Under the pieces are notes generated by a model. It had not been told where the DNA came from and did not search any database. It saw only the letters and a list, made by a program, of their open reading frames with translations. A stretch of DNA of 64,000 nucleotides, taken from positions 1-64,000 of the forward strand of contig JARYLJ010000005.1 of NCBI GenBank assembly GCA_029907705.1, written 5' to 3'. A program made the translations under genes and the position numbers. The stretch's first letter is position 1. The number at the start of each line of letters is the position of its first letter. The DNA is from Methanomicrobiales archaeon. GTDB taxonomy: Archaea > Halobacteriota > Methanomicrobia > Methanomicrobiales > JACTUA01. This document shows, one piece after another, positions 28,093-37,982 of the stretch.

Positions 28093-28378
28093 AGAGATCC
28101 TGTCGGAGCTCTGGCAGGTGATTGAAGACAGGGTGAAACACCCGAGGGAAGGCTCTTACGTGAGTAATCTCCTCCGGGATCAGAAGGGCATCGACAGGGT
28201 GCTGGAGAAGGTATCCGAAGAGGCGACAGAGTTCATCCTGGCGGTGAAGAACGGTATACCCGAGAGGACAGTGGCGGAAGCGGCAGACCTCTTCTTCCAC
28301 CTCCTCGTCGCCCTGAAGGCGAGCGGCACGGATCTCGAGGCGGTGATGCAGGAACTGGTGAAACGCAGGAGGGGGTGA
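28067..28378 (+). CDS. hisE: Phosphoribosyl-ATP diphosphatase
   Basis: 103 aa, second step of histidine biosynthesis (PR-ATP to PR-AMP). It has SYVSNLLRDQKGIDRVLEKVSEEATEFILAVKNG, with the acidic EExxE metal-binding pattern, and EAADLFFHLLVAL. It overlaps the end of nusA; no other his gene is nearby, which is common for archaeal his genes. Confidence 0.92.
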   Translation: MQREGARAEEILSELWQVIEDRVKHPREGSYVSNLLRDQKGIDRVLEKVSEEATEFILAVKNGIPERTVAEAADLFFHLLVALKASGTDLEAVMQELVKRRRG

Positions 28379-28411
28379 ACATGCAGCAGGAGCAGGGATC
28401 GAAATTCCGAC

Positions 28412-30814
28412 CTAGACCGCTTTTTTCAGCCTGAAACGGATCGCGAGACCCTGTTCGCTCGAACCAGAGATCCGATCCTCTGCCCATATCTTCCCGCCGT
28501 ACCTGTCCACGAGCATGCTGCAGATGTACAGGCCAAGACCGCTCCCCTTCACCCTGTCGCTCACCCCTCTCTCGAATCGCCTGAAGACGATCTTCTTCAG
28601 ATCGTCGGGGATTCCCGGACCGTTGTCCTCCACGGAGACCTCCACATCGCCGTCGAGCTCCCTGATCGAGATGGCGATCTCGGTATCAGGACCTCCGAAT
28701 TTGAGGCTGTTGCTGATCAGGTTCGCGAAGATCTCACCGAGGAGGTCATCCGCAATCACCTGGGCATCGGTGCCTGCATAGGCGATCTTCGCATCCGGAA
28801 ACGCATCGATCACGCCCCTGATCACCGGATCGAGCCTCTGGCGCCCCAGGCGCCGCTCCCCCTCGCGGATCCTTCTGATCGTCGAAACGTTCTCGATGAT
28901 CCCGATGCTGCGCCGTATGCCCGCCTGCAGCTTCTTCGCCAGCTCTCTCCTCTCGCCCTCGAGCTCCTCCATCAGGAGCTCTGCATACATGAGCGAGATC
29001 GTGTTCGCGTTGTTGATATCGTGCACCATGATATCCAGGTAGAGGTTCGCCTGACTGTTCAGATCCTCCAGTTCGCGCTGGAGCATGTTTCTGTGAATCA
29101 GGCTTCCGATCTCGCTCGAGATCGACTCCAGTATTTTACGCTCATGCTCGGTGAATCGCTCCCTCGTGCCTGAAATGACGTAGAATGCACCGATGCTCTC
29201 AGTTTTTGAGAGGAACGGGATGAGCGCCGCCGCAAAGAGCCCGGTGACATCCTTCTTCAGATAAAGGGGCCTTTTTTCGATGAACGGAATCCTGTAGGGA
29301 ATCTCCGAGGTGCTGATCCTCCTCATGCTCCCCGAAAGCCAATCGGGCATGCCCCTCTGCGTCATCATCGTGGCTGCAGTCCCGTGCCTCTCCGAGAGAT
29401 ACACAGCCCCGGCGTCCAGTCCGAGTAGAACCAGGGTCTTCTCGAGGAGGAGATTCAGGCTTTCCTCGAGTGTATCCGCTGTGCTTATTGCACTGATCAG
29501 CTGGTTCATGATGAAGAGGTGCCGGCTGTATTCCTCTCTCGTCCTCTCTGCGCTCTTCCGTTCAGTGATATCCAGAAGCGAGACGACCAGGTCCCCGGTA
29601 TCCGGGATACGGGCGGCGCTGAGGATCACGTCCCGCTGGTCCCCTTTTGCATCGAGGAATCTGAACTCCCCGTAACGGGGCCCTTCTTTTTTATCTGTAC
29701 CGACTGTATTCAGGAGCTGCACGAGCCTCTCTCTCTCCTCGAGGGGGAAGAGCTCCTGTATCCTTCTGCCACCCCCTATATCCCTCTCGTAACCATACAC
29801 CCGGCCAAACTCCGCATTCGCCCTGAAGATCGTCCCGTCTCTCTTCAGGATCACGGTCGCCGCGAGGGTGTTCTCGAAGATCGTCCGGTAGAGTGCTTCG
29901 GACCTCCTCAGCGCTTCCTCCACTGTCAGACGCTCCCGGATGTCAATTCCGACCGCAAGGTGGAAATCCAGGGTACCATCAGGTTTTACGATGGAACGGT
30001 GGTGCCATTCACAGGGTATCCGGCGGCCATCCGATGAGAGAACCGCATACTCCATGACAAAAGGTGTCCCGCTCTCGAGAGATCCTTCCAGGCTCGTCCT
30101 TACCCTCTCCTGCTCCTCTGCAGGGACGAAGGTGGATATGAAATCCATTCCTGTCACAGGCTCCTTGTAACCGAGCGACTGGAGCATCGGGGTGTTCATC
30201 ATCAGGATCCTGCCTCTCCCGTCGAGAGCGACGAAGAATGCCGGTGAACTGTTGATCAGGCTTGCCCTGAAATCCCTCTCTCGCAGCAGTTCCTGCTCCG
30301 CCCTGATCCTCTCCACCATCTCGTTCCGGAGCCTCTCGCTCACCTTAGTCAGCTCTGCATTGCGGCCTTCGATCACCTCGCCGAGATGGCCCAGATGCCG
30401 CTCCAGCTCCCTCTGCAGCAGTATCTTCAGGGTGATATCCTGGTAGACATCGATTCGCATCCCTTTGAACGGGCCCTGTTCGATCACCTGCCCCGAGTAC
30501 TCAATCCAGATCACTCCGCCTGAAGTCGGGATCAGCTGGCATTCCATCGTGGAGAGGGAGGTTCCGGAGGCAATCGAACCCAGTACCTTCTCTCCGAAGG
30601 TGCCACTGTCGACGATCCTGGGAATGATGAACTGCCTGACGAATGTGAACGCATCCAGCCCCTGTGCATCCGATTTCCTTACATCGAAGAGGCGTTCCAT
30701 CGGGTGATTGAGCCAGAGAATCTTCAGATCCCGGTCTATGAGCACGACTCCGAAATCGAGCCCCTCGAGGAGGGAGGGTAGCTTCGGTGGATTCTCTTTC
30801 GGGTCATCATTCAT
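28412..30814 (-). CDS. Multi-PAS/GAF sensor histidine kinase
   Basis: About 800 aa, apparently soluble (no convincing transmembrane segment). Order by rough position: PAS (15-125), coiled coil (130-185), PAS (190-305), PAS (310-430), GAF (445-590), dimerisation/phosphoacceptor helix (595-650) and HATPase (690-800). The H-box is MVHDINNANT, the HDINN type frequent in methanogen kinases. The N-box is LISNSLKFGG, G1 is VEDNGPGIPDD and G2 is GSGLGLYI. The ATG at 30814 has GGTGAG about 10 nt upstream. No response regulator is adjacent, so its partner must be elsewhere. An extremely AT-rich stretch (30840-30960) precedes it. Confidence 0.9.
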   Translation of the reverse strand: MNDDPKENPPKLPSLLEGLDFGVVLIDRDLKILWLNHPMERLFDVRKSDAQGLDAFTFVRQFIIPRIVDSGTFGEKVLGSIASGTSLSTMECQLIPTSGGVIWIEYSGQVIEQGPFKGMRIDVYQDITLKILLQRELERHLGHLGEVIEGRNAELTKVSERLRNEMVERIRAEQELLRERDFRASLINSSPAFFVALDGRGRILMMNTPMLQSLGYKEPVTGMDFISTFVPAEEQERVRTSLEGSLESGTPFVMEYAVLSSDGRRIPCEWHHRSIVKPDGTLDFHLAVGIDIRERLTVEEALRRSEALYRTIFENTLAATVILKRDGTIFRANAEFGRVYGYERDIGGGRRIQELFPLEERERLVQLLNTVGTDKKEGPRYGEFRFLDAKGDQRDVILSAARIPDTGDLVVSLLDITERKSAERTREEYSRHLFIMNQLISAISTADTLEESLNLLLEKTLVLLGLDAGAVYLSERHGTAATMMTQRGMPDWLSGSMRRISTSEIPYRIPFIEKRPLYLKKDVTGLFAAALIPFLSKTESIGAFYVISGTRERFTEHERKILESISSEIGSLIHRNMLQRELEDLNSQANLYLDIMVHDINNANTISLMYAELLMEELEGERRELAKKLQAGIRRSIGIIENVSTIRRIREGERRLGRQRLDPVIRGVIDAFPDAKIAYAGTDAQVIADDLLGEIFANLISNSLKFGGPDTEIAISIRELDGDVEVSVEDNGPGIPDDLKKIVFRRFERGVSDRVKGSGLGLYICSMLVDRYGGKIWAEDRISGSSEQGLAIRFRLKKAV

Positions 30815-31009
30815 AGAAGGGATCTCACCCCCATACTTTATTATCATAAACTGATTATAATTAATATTATATATAATTTACTATTTTTTATTATTTAATT
30901 TTTCAATATTTTAATAATTTAAACTTAATAAATCCATTAAATGCTAAATAAAAAAAAATTACAGTCCATAGATAGTCCTTAAAATCCAGAATCGCCCTGA
31001 AACGAAATA

Positions 31010-31504
31010 TCACAGGAAGTTCTGGATATCGACCAGCTCCTGCAGTTCATCTTTCGACACGGCCGCATGAGCAATCACCTCCGCATCCACGAGGATGGGT
31101 GCCTGGGCTCGAAGCGCGATGGCGATGCCATCGCTCGGCCGGCAGTCCACTGCTTCGCACTGCCCGTTGTGCCTGATCATCAGCTTGCCGTAGAATACGC
31201 CGTCCTCCAGTGCGTCAATATACAGGGAGTCCACCGCAAGCGTGAATCTCACGAGCACATCCATCATCAGGTCATGCGTCAGAGGGCGGGGCATCACCTC
31301 GTTGTTCATCGCATTTCTGATGGAGATCGCCTCCCACAATCCGATGTAGATGGGGATGAAGGAACCTTCTCTGACCTTCAGCAGGACCGTGGGTGCATTC
31401 CCTCTGGGAGTGACGGTGATATATACCCCCTGCACACCGCATGCGATGGGCTCCATGTGTGACGAGGGATCATCATCGTCCACATTCTTAAGGTTTGGGA
31501 TCAC
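31010..31504 (-). CDS. Bifunctional nuclease family protein (DUF151)
   Basis: 164 aa. The domain MEPIACGVQGVYITVTPRGNAPTVLLKV…IPIYIGLWEAISI and the CRPSDGIAIALRAQAPILVDAEV motif match the DUF151/bifunctional nuclease family, named after a plant protein with DNase and RNase activity. Whether archaeal members cut nucleic acid is not known. It overlaps the membrane-protein gene downstream by 4 nt. Confidence 0.85.
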   Translation of the reverse strand: MIPNLKNVDDDDPSSHMEPIACGVQGVYITVTPRGNAPTVLLKVREGSFIPIYIGLWEAISIRNAMNNEVMPRPLTHDLMMDVLVRFTLAVDSLYIDALEDGVFYGKLMIRHNGQCEAVDCRPSDGIAIALRAQAPILVDAEVIAHAAVSKDELQELVDIQNFL

Positions 31505-32526
31505 CGGGCTGCTTCGATGGTCGCCTCTTTTCTGAGTATGGCGAGACCCGCGATGAAACCGGCGAGAATATTGAAGTAGAAGAATATCAGGCGCCAGATC
31601 ACCACGAATATGCCGACGATGGAGGGGCTGATGAACAGCCTGTACACCGATGTGGCCGTCACCTCTGCGATGCCAGAACTCCCGGGCGTGAGGGGGATCA
31701 TCATGATGATGGCGATGACGATCTGCGCGGTGAATGACTCGAGCAGGAACGGCGGCTGAGCGAGACCCACCAGGATCACCGAAGCGGTGAAGAATTCTGT
31801 CGCCCAGAAGAGGGTCGTGATTGTGATGGCGAGGAAGAAACCGGCCTTTCCCCTCTTGAGAAAGTGTCTCATACTCTCGTTGAAGTTATCCACCTCTCTG
31901 TCCACGCGGGTGGAGAACCTTTCCAGCCTCTCCGGTCTCCATCTGGCAAGGATGAAACCGGAGATGCGTTTCACCACCCTTTTCAGGAAATCAGGGTTCC
32001 TCACCGAGTAGACGATGATCAGCATGAGGATCAGCATTCCCGTGATGGAGGCGATGATCGCCATCAGGGTGACCGTCTCCGAGCCGGCGATGCTGCTCCC
32101 CAGTCCGGAGATGATCAGGATCCCGAGGAGCGAAAGCACGATCGCATCGAATATCCTCTCCATTATCACGACAGCAGTCGCATCCCCCACGGGGACACCT
32201 GCCCGGTAGAGCTGGTGGATCCTGACAGGTTCTCCGCCCGCCTGCGACGGTGTGATCGCGGCGACGAAGAGGTTTGCCAGCACGAGGTTAAGGCAATGCC
32301 TGAGCCCCACCCGGTAACCCAGCCATTCTGTCATCTTCTGAATTCTCAGACTCCAGAAGCACTGCGCAGCCAGATGCAGAAGCAAAGCGGCGAGAAGGAG
32401 GAATGGATTGAGCCTGGAGATGTACTCGAAGGTGCGCTCGTCCACGGTGAAAATAAGTACCAGAATCAGCACCAGCGTGCTGAACGTGAGCGATAGGGCG
32501 AGCCACTTGAGCTGAGATCTCTTCAT
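31501..32526 (-). CDS. Flippase-like integral membrane protein (UPF0104/LPG synthase TM family)
   Basis: 341 aa from the ATG at 32526, which is preceded by GGGAG. About 8-9 hydrophobic helices are visible. Family signatures are ITPSQAGGEPVRIHQLYRAGVPVGDATAVVIMERIFDA and MIPLTPGSSGIAEVTATSVYRLF. The family is related to the membrane part of lysylphosphatidylglycerol synthase (MprF); archaeal members are suspected to move lipids or lipid-linked glycans. No synthetase domain is present. Confidence 0.85.
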   Translation of the reverse strand: MKRSQLKWLALSLTFSTLVLILVLIFTVDERTFEYISRLNPFLLLAALLLHLAAQCFWSLRIQKMTEWLGYRVGLRHCLNLVLANLFVAAITPSQAGGEPVRIHQLYRAGVPVGDATAVVIMERIFDAIVLSLLGILIISGLGSSIAGSETVTLMAIIASITGMLILMLIIVYSVRNPDFLKRVVKRISGFILARWRPERLERFSTRVDREVDNFNESMRHFLKRGKAGFFLAITITTLFWATEFFTASVILVGLAQPPFLLESFTAQIVIAIIMMIPLTPGSSGIAEVTATSVYRLFISPSIVGIFVVIWRLIFFYFNILAGFIAGLAILRKEATIEAAR

Positions 32527-32617
32527 CGTCTGCTCCCTGCCTGCTGAACCGCATACGACGGACTCATTCATACGGGTTCATGGATCGGTTCCCGTCCATC
32601 TATATTGCGCTGATCCC

Positions 32618-33187
32618 TTAAATCGTGAACAGTTCCCGTCTTCCGTGGATCCTGAGAAATCCGGTCCTTATTCCCGCATCCAGCCAGCCGTGGCCGTAAC
32701 TGAACTGGACCAGTGCATTCAGCAGATCCCCTGTGCGCTGGCGTTCGAGGCCCCTCTCGTGGGCCCCGGCCGCTTTTCCGACGAGAGCCGCCGCACCTTC
32801 ATGCACCTCGCTCTCCTCCTCTGCGGCCACAACGACCGCCCCGATCGCCTCGGCGAGCAGGATCTCGTATCTGCACGTCTTACGTGCGAGGAACTCCTCT
32901 GCCGCCCCTTCGTACCGGTCTTCCAGCAGGGGTACGGATCCATCCCCCTCCGCGAGCACGATCCCCAGGTATGCACCGGTATCTAGCCACCCCAGGGCAT
33001 ATGCGATGCAGGCGGCCCCGTTTGCCAGATCTCCCCGCCCCATAAAGGAGGCACCATCGCGGCAGTATGCATCCGCCATCGTGAGGACCGTGCCAGCGGC
33101 CCTGCAGAGGACAGTTCCATGAGGCGGGAGCGGTTCCGAACTCTTCAGCCTCTTTCGGAGTGAGTGGTGCAGAGCGCCGACCATCAT
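32618..33187 (-). CDS. DUF357 protein with internal duplication
   Basis: 189 aa from the ATG at 33187, which overlaps the dph5 stop; the frame is open further upstream but lies inside dph5. Two similar segments, [20 protein letters not shown] and [20 protein letters not shown], indicate a tandem repeat of the small helical DUF357 motif. The function is unknown. It is coupled to diphthine synthase. Confidence 0.75.
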   Translation of the reverse strand: MMVGALHHSLRKRLKSSEPLPPHGTVLCRAAGTVLTMADAYCRDGASFMGRGDLANGAACIAYALGWLDTGAYLGIVLAEGDGSVPLLEDRYEGAAEEFLARKTCRYEILLAEAIGAVVVAAEEESEVHEGAAALVGKAAGAHERGLERQRTGDLLNALVQFSYGHGWLDAGIRTGFLRIHGRRELFTI

Positions 33188-33936
33188 AGACCCGCGAAGA
33201 CCTCCAGATATTCCCTCTCTATCGGATGGAGGGAGGCGGGGACGACGAGCGCATGGAGGGGCGGGCCGAAATCGAACGCGACGAGATCCTGGAGTGATCC
33301 CGCCCGCACCACCGGCCTGTCCGAGCCTGCACGGGCGACGCCGACGAAGAGTTCGGGAACCGGCGCCTCCATCGCTTCGGACATCCGCCCGATCTGCTCC
33401 AGACCCTCCCGCACGGTCATGCACCTCTTACCCTGGATATCCATGTACACGAGGGTGTGGAGATCCCGTGAAAGGTTCTGCAGAATCGTCTCCATCGGTG
33501 TGTTCGGTGACCATCTGGGTGCCGGGAAGGGGATCGAGCAGGACTTCCCGAACCGATAGTTCTGGAGACCTGTGAGACCGCAGACTGCGCTGGAGATGGA
33601 GGCGCCATGGATGATGCGCGTCTCGATCCCCCTCGAGGCAGCGCGCAGTCGCAGATCGGCATGGGTGGTGGATACCATCGGATCTCCCGCGGAGAGGAGC
33701 ACGACCGTCTCCCTGACCGCCCTCGAGAGAAACCACTCGGGGTGCTCCTCGATCTCCTCCCTCGAGAGGAGCAGGATCTCTCTCCCGAACCGCTCTCCGA
33801 TCTGAAGAGGAGAAGAGCCCATCAGGCGGGAGGTGTAGATCTCCATCAGCACGAGGTCGGCCTTCCGCACCTCCTCCAGCCCCTTCACCGAGATGTCATT
33901 CCAGTCGTACAGCCCCAGACCTATGAACGTGAGCAT
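33184..33936 (-). CDS. dph5: Diphthine synthase
   Basis: 250 aa SAM-dependent tetrapyrrole-methylase-fold enzyme that methylates the modified histidine of elongation factor 2 during diphthamide synthesis. [58 protein letters not shown] and [31 protein letters not shown] are characteristic. Confidence 0.94.
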   Translation of the reverse strand: MLTFIGLGLYDWNDISVKGLEEVRKADLVLMEIYTSRLMGSSPLQIGERFGREILLLSREEIEEHPEWFLSRAVRETVVLLSAGDPMVSTTHADLRLRAASRGIETRIIHGASISSAVCGLTGLQNYRFGKSCSIPFPAPRWSPNTPMETILQNLSRDLHTLVYMDIQGKRCMTVREGLEQIGRMSEAMEAPVPELFVGVARAGSDRPVVRAGSLQDLVAFDFGPPLHALVVPASLHPIEREYLEVFAGL

Positions 33937-34801
33937 CCGGCATCACAACCGAATAGCTCCTCCACGGTAAAAACTGCATCTGAATGACTGCGGCAGTTTG
34001 CAGGACCGCATCAACGTGTCGCTCCTCCAGAGATGGTCGACGGATTCGAGGCATGCACACCCGAATCGGGATCATCGGTCTTCGAACGAAGCATGAAAGA
34101 TCGTTGCGCAATGATGAATTACAGCGGCCGCCGCCATCGCTGACAGCGACTCGCCAAAGATGCATCGCAACAAGGGTCCCTGCGGGGCGCACGTCCCCCC
34201 CCCAAAAAAAAAAACTTATCGTTGAAAGGGGTGGTTCGATTCCATTGCACCGTGCATTGCCGGGATCGACGCCTGATCACCGTGCGTCGTTCACCGGCCC
34301 TGCAGCCATGCAAACGAATTTGATCCCGACCGACGGAACATCATAACTGTCTGGCATCCGCATCTCGCTCTTCGGTGTTCATTCCCTGCATCGTATGGGA
34401 ATGTTTGATGGCAAAGAACCACGGTTCGCCGATTCGCTTTTATTGGCCACTTCATGGAGAACCTATCAACCACTGCACTGGTTCTGCGGGCGTCCACCTG
34501 GAATGCCGGGGAAATACGAATTCCCCTGACCTGACATCTCATCACCCTCTTCTGAATTTGTCAACCTGAATTGCTCCGGTCACCATTTGGGCGAACGAAG
34601 GCTCTGGTTGCACCGAGATCTCCGAGGAGGCGCAATTTTTTTAACCGCGCCTGCAGGCGTCGAATACCACACAGAGCAAGTGATGGGTCTTCGATATATC
34701 GGAATAAAAATTTGCAAGGCAATGGTGCATGGCAATGATTGTCTCTGGCGGTTATTGCCCCTCTCCACCATTTATCATCTCCCAGGAGCGATTCATTCAG
34801 C
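33937..34801. other. Long divergent intergenic region before polX
   Basis: About 865 bases. It includes a homopolymer junction of nine or more C followed by about eleven A (around 34195-34214), a place where length errors are likely. Small frames on both strands look non-coding. No tRNA, repeat unit or insertion sequence was identified. TTTTTTTAACC near 34636-34646 may be a promoter element for polX. Confidence 0.4.
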
Positions 34802-36490
34802 ATGGAAGAGGTCAACAGCCGTGCTGCAGCGCTTCTGGCACTGATGGGTGAACTGCTGGAGATCTCTGGAGAGGACACATTCAAGGTGCGGGCGTATTAC
34901 CGTGCGAGCGAGGAGATCAGGAGGCTCACCCGATCGATCGAGGGAATGACCGAGGAGGAACTCCTGCAGGTGACCGGGATCGGCCGGGCGATCGCGAAGA
35001 AGGTGCAGGAGATCGTCCGCACGGGCACATTTCACGAGCTGGAGGAGGCGAAGGCCAGAATACCGTCCACCCTGCTGGATATTCTGCAGCTCGAGGGAGT
35101 GGGGCCGAAGACCGTCAGGAGACTCTGGCAGAAGCTGGAGGTGGAGACGCTGGACGATCTGGAGAAGGCGGCGCGGGCGCACAGGATCAGGGGGCTGAAG
35201 GGCTTCGGAGAGCGGAGGGAGCGGGAGATCCTCGAAGCGGTGCAGCGCCGGAGGACGTCAGGGAGGCGGATGACCAGGGACGAGGCGGAGACGATCGTCC
35301 GTACGATTGCCGGTGCCTTCGAGGGGAGCGGATTCGAAGTGGCCGGAAGTTACAGAAGAGGGAAGAGCACCCTCGGCGATCTGGATATCGTCACCACTGC
35401 CTCGCCATCGGCGGTGAACCAGAGGCTTCGCCGCACCGGATGCGAGACGATAGAGGAGGGGGAGAGCCGGACATCCGTCAGGTGCGGAGAAAAGAGAGTG
35501 GACATCAGGTTCACCCGCCGGGAAGAGTACGGAACCATGCTCATTTACCTGACCGGTTCGAAGAACTTCAATATCAGGCTCCGGGAGATCGCCCTGCAGC
35601 GAGGCATGAAGCTGAACGAATACGGGATCGAGGAGAAAGGGAAGGGAGAGACGAGGAGATTCGCCACCGAGGAGGAGGTCTTCACCGCCCTCGGGATGGA
35701 TTACATCCCTCCGGAGCTCAGGGAGGATGGAGGGGAGATCGAGGCAGTGATGGCGCACCGTCTCCCCCATCTCCTGGTGGAGAGCGAGATACGCGGCGAT
35801 CTGCACGTCCACTCCTCGTGGAGCGATGGCCACCTCTCCCTCGACCAGCTGGCGGAGGCAGGTGCGGAGCGGCACTATCAGTACCTGCTCTGCTCCGACC
35901 ACAGTTCCACACTCGGAATCGCCCACGGTCTGGACGGCGAGGCAGTGAGGAGGCAGATCTCGGAGATCGAGCGAGTGAACAGGGACTCCGAATGCACCCT
36001 TCTCTCCGGCATCGAGGTGGACATCCTCGCGGATGGCACCACCGGTCTTTCGGCGAGCGTGCTGAAGGACCTCGATCTCGTCATCGGGTCCGTCCATTCT
36101 GCCTTCAAGCAGGACAGGGACGTGATGACCCGGCGAATCATCCGCGCCATCGAGAACGAGCATATCGACATCATCGGGCACCCGACCGGGAGGATACTGG
36201 GGCAGAGGGAACCATACGATGTGGATATGGAACGGGTGATCGAGGCGGCAAAGGATGGTGGCAAGGCGCTGGAGATCAATGCCTCCCCACACAGGCTCGA
36301 CCTCGACGATCTCTTTATAAAAGAGGCCCGGGAGCGAGGGGTGCACCTCTCCATCGGAACAGATGCCCACAGTGCACAGGAACTGGCATATATGCGGTAC
36401 GGCGTGATGGTGGCGCGGCGGGGCTGGTGCCGTCCTTCCGACCTGCTCAACACACGTGATATAAAGGAGCTCCTGGAGTTCTCCCGATGA
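34802..36490 (+). CDS. polX: DNA polymerase/3'-5' exonuclease PolX
   Basis: 562 aa from the ATG at 34802 (AGGAG about 13 nt upstream). N-terminal pol-beta 8-kDa-like helices (ALMGELLEISGEDTFKVRAYYRASEEIRRL) and helix-hairpin-helix motifs (TGIGRAIAKKVQEI, EGVGPKTVRRLW) are followed by the nucleotidyltransferase GSYRRGKSTLGDLDIV with DLD metal ligands and GSKNFNIRLREIAL. The C-terminus is a PHP domain (DLHVHSSWSDGHLSL, LCSDHSSTLGIAHG, INASPHRLDLDD, IGTDAHS). The family fills short gaps in DNA repair. It overlaps the next gene by 4 nt. Confidence 0.94.
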   Translation: MEEVNSRAAALLALMGELLEISGEDTFKVRAYYRASEEIRRLTRSIEGMTEEELLQVTGIGRAIAKKVQEIVRTGTFHELEEAKARIPSTLLDILQLEGVGPKTVRRLWQKLEVETLDDLEKAARAHRIRGLKGFGERREREILEAVQRRRTSGRRMTRDEAETIVRTIAGAFEGSGFEVAGSYRRGKSTLGDLDIVTTASPSAVNQRLRRTGCETIEEGESRTSVRCGEKRVDIRFTRREEYGTMLIYLTGSKNFNIRLREIALQRGMKLNEYGIEEKGKGETRRFATEEEVFTALGMDYIPPELREDGGEIEAVMAHRLPHLLVESEIRGDLHVHSSWSDGHLSLDQLAEAGAERHYQYLLCSDHSSTLGIAHGLDGEAVRRQISEIERVNRDSECTLLSGIEVDILADGTTGLSASVLKDLDLVIGSVHSAFKQDRDVMTRRIIRAIENEHIDIIGHPTGRILGQREPYDVDMERVIEAAKDGGKALEINASPHRLDLDDLFIKEARERGVHLSIGTDAHSAQELAYMRYGVMVARRGWCRPSDLLNTRDIKELLEFSR

Positions 36491-37077
36491 TATACTGGCT
36501 GTACGAATGGTGGCTGCGCCGCGGACTCCGTATACTCCCCTCGCATCTCTGTTTCCTCATCAGTGAGCGGGACATGATCGAGGCGCCGGAGAAGATACTC
36601 GAAGTCACCGAATGGTGCCTGCAGCTGGGGATGCAGGGGATGATCTTTCACATCGCCACGAGGAATCCTTCCCGGATGGACGAGTTCCTCCCTCTCATCA
36701 GAGGGATCGGCGGGATGGCAGAACTCCATCTTCACCGGGGCGAAAAGGACGAGGTGTCCGGGTCAGGTGCAAGGGTGGACGTGGCGATCGGGAAGAGCGG
36801 AAGGGAGGAGATCGCCGCATCCATCAGGAAGATGGCATACGCCGGGATCGCACCGGAAGAGGTGGACGAGGAGAAGATCGAATCGTTCCTCACATTCCGC
36901 ATGACCCCGGATCTCCTGATCAAGACCGGTGAGAGCCATCTGACCGATTTCCTGATCTGGCAGTCCGTGTACTCGGAGCTCTTCTTCTTCGACGTGAACT
37001 GGAAGTACTTCCGCAGGGTCGATCTCCTGAGGGCGTTGAGGGATTTTCAGTCCAGGGAGAGGCGATTCGGCGGTTAG
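36487..37077 (+). CDS. Cis-prenyltransferase-like regulatory subunit (NgBR/Nus1-like)
   Basis: 196 aa. The C-terminal half is clearly cis-prenyltransferase: LLIKTGESHLTDFLIWQSVYSELFFFDVNWKYFRRVDLLRAL, ending RERRFGG with the RxG motif that closes the active site. The N-terminal half has the fold pattern but lacks DGNRR; LPSHLCFLISERD stands in its place, so alone it should be inactive. This is the pattern of NgBR/Nus1, the non-catalytic partner in eukaryotic dehydrodolichyl diphosphate synthase, and heteromeric enzymes are known in Methanosarcina. The likely partner is the protein at 25418-26188. Its start overlaps the polX stop. Confidence 0.8.
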   Translation: MIYWLYEWWLRRGLRILPSHLCFLISERDMIEAPEKILEVTEWCLQLGMQGMIFHIATRNPSRMDEFLPLIRGIGGMAELHLHRGEKDEVSGSGARVDVAIGKSGREEIAASIRKMAYAGIAPEEVDEEKIESFLTFRMTPDLLIKTGESHLTDFLIWQSVYSELFFFDVNWKYFRRVDLLRALRDFQSRERRFGG

Positions 37078-37176
37078 ACAGACGCGTTTCGGGTTTCTCT
37101 GTCCACCCGTTCAGGAGAGCATCCCCTGCATCGCTCAGGGCATCTGCCACATGAATGCAACCCGATTTAAAAAGGA

Positions 37177-37191
37177 CCTCTCGGGGAGAGG
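37177..37191. terminator. Hairpin between convergent genes
   Basis: CCTCTC-GGG-GAGAGG is a perfect short stem-loop between the end of the polX/cis-prenyltransferase operon and the convergent SIMPL gene. AT-rich TTTAAAAAGG precedes it. It may mark transcript ends in either direction, but archaeal termination relies mostly on T-tracts, so the role is uncertain. Confidence 0.3.
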
Positions 37192-37268
37192 GGCGATAAA
37201 AACGCCTTTTGAGTCCGAACCCGGCCCTCTCGGGTGAATGGGACTCCACCTCCCGTGTACGAAACCGA

Positions 37269-37982
37269 TCAGGCGCAGAGGTACGTCACTGACACCTGGG
37301 CGGAGACCTTCATCTCCCCTGCCTCGATCGGTGTCGAATAGGCCGCCTCCGCATATCGCGCTGTTGCATACAGCACAGGCGGCGACGCACCGGTCGTGCT
37401 GATCTCCCTGATGCCGGTGATCCTGAGTCCGGCTGCTTCCGCGACTGCCTCTGCATCCAGTCTGGACTTCGCGACCGCATCCTTCAGCGCCGTCGTGCGG
37501 AGCTGCTGCAGCCTCGCATCGCTGATCTGGAACGAGATGTAGTTGATCCTGTTCGCTCCGCTCGCCACTGCCATGTCGAGGATCTCTCCAGCCCTCTCCA
37601 CGCTTCTGAGCCTGATCTGAAGGGTGTTGCTCACCCTGTAGAGCTTCACCTTCATCCGCAGGGGTGTCTGCTCATCGTAGATGGGATAGATCGAATAGCC
37701 GGATGTCTGCAGATCGCTCTTCTGGATGCCCGCATTGACCATCGCCTCGATGATCCGGGACATCGCCTGGGCATTCTGCTCCTGTGCCACCTTCGCATTC
37801 TGGTGCTCCGTATCGACAGAGACAGACAGCATCGCCTCGTCGGGTGTGGTGACCACCTCCCCCGTGGCGGAGGTGTAGATGAGCCGGTCCGTCTTCTCCG
37901 TATCCGCTGCCATCACCCCGCCACCCACTGCGAGCATGATCGCAATGGCGGCGAGGACCGCATACAGGTAATTTCTGACCAT
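37269..37982 (-). CDS. SIMPL domain (DUF541) exported protein
   Basis: 237 aa. N-terminal signal peptide LYAVLAAIAIMLAVGGGVMA, then the SIMPL domain beginning IYTSATGEVVTTPDEAMLSVSV and containing GYSIYPIYDE. SIMPL proteins form periplasmic or extracellular rings in bacteria; the role in archaea is unknown. A palindromic ATTTCGAAAT and TATATAT occur just upstream (38004-38037), consistent with a promoter. Confidence 0.85.
   Translation of the reverse strand: MVRNYLYAVLAAIAIMLAVGGGVMAADTEKTDRLIYTSATGEVVTTPDEAMLSVSVDTEHQNAKVAQEQNAQAMSRIIEAMVNAGIQKSDLQTSGYSIYPIYDEQTPLRMKVKLYRVSNTLQIRLRSVERAGEILDMAVASGANRINYISFQISDARLQQLRTTALKDAVAKSRLDAEAVAEAAGLRITGIREISTTGASPPVLYATARYAEAAYSTPIEAGEMKVSAQVSVTYLCA

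Noticed and set aside
34195-34214. C-run followed by A-run as a functional element
   Set aside because: A homopolymer junction in a gene-free gap; more likely an error-prone simple sequence than a site.
34222-34245. GGTTCGATTCC resembling a tRNA T loop
   Set aside because: No acceptor, D or anticodon arm can be folded around it.
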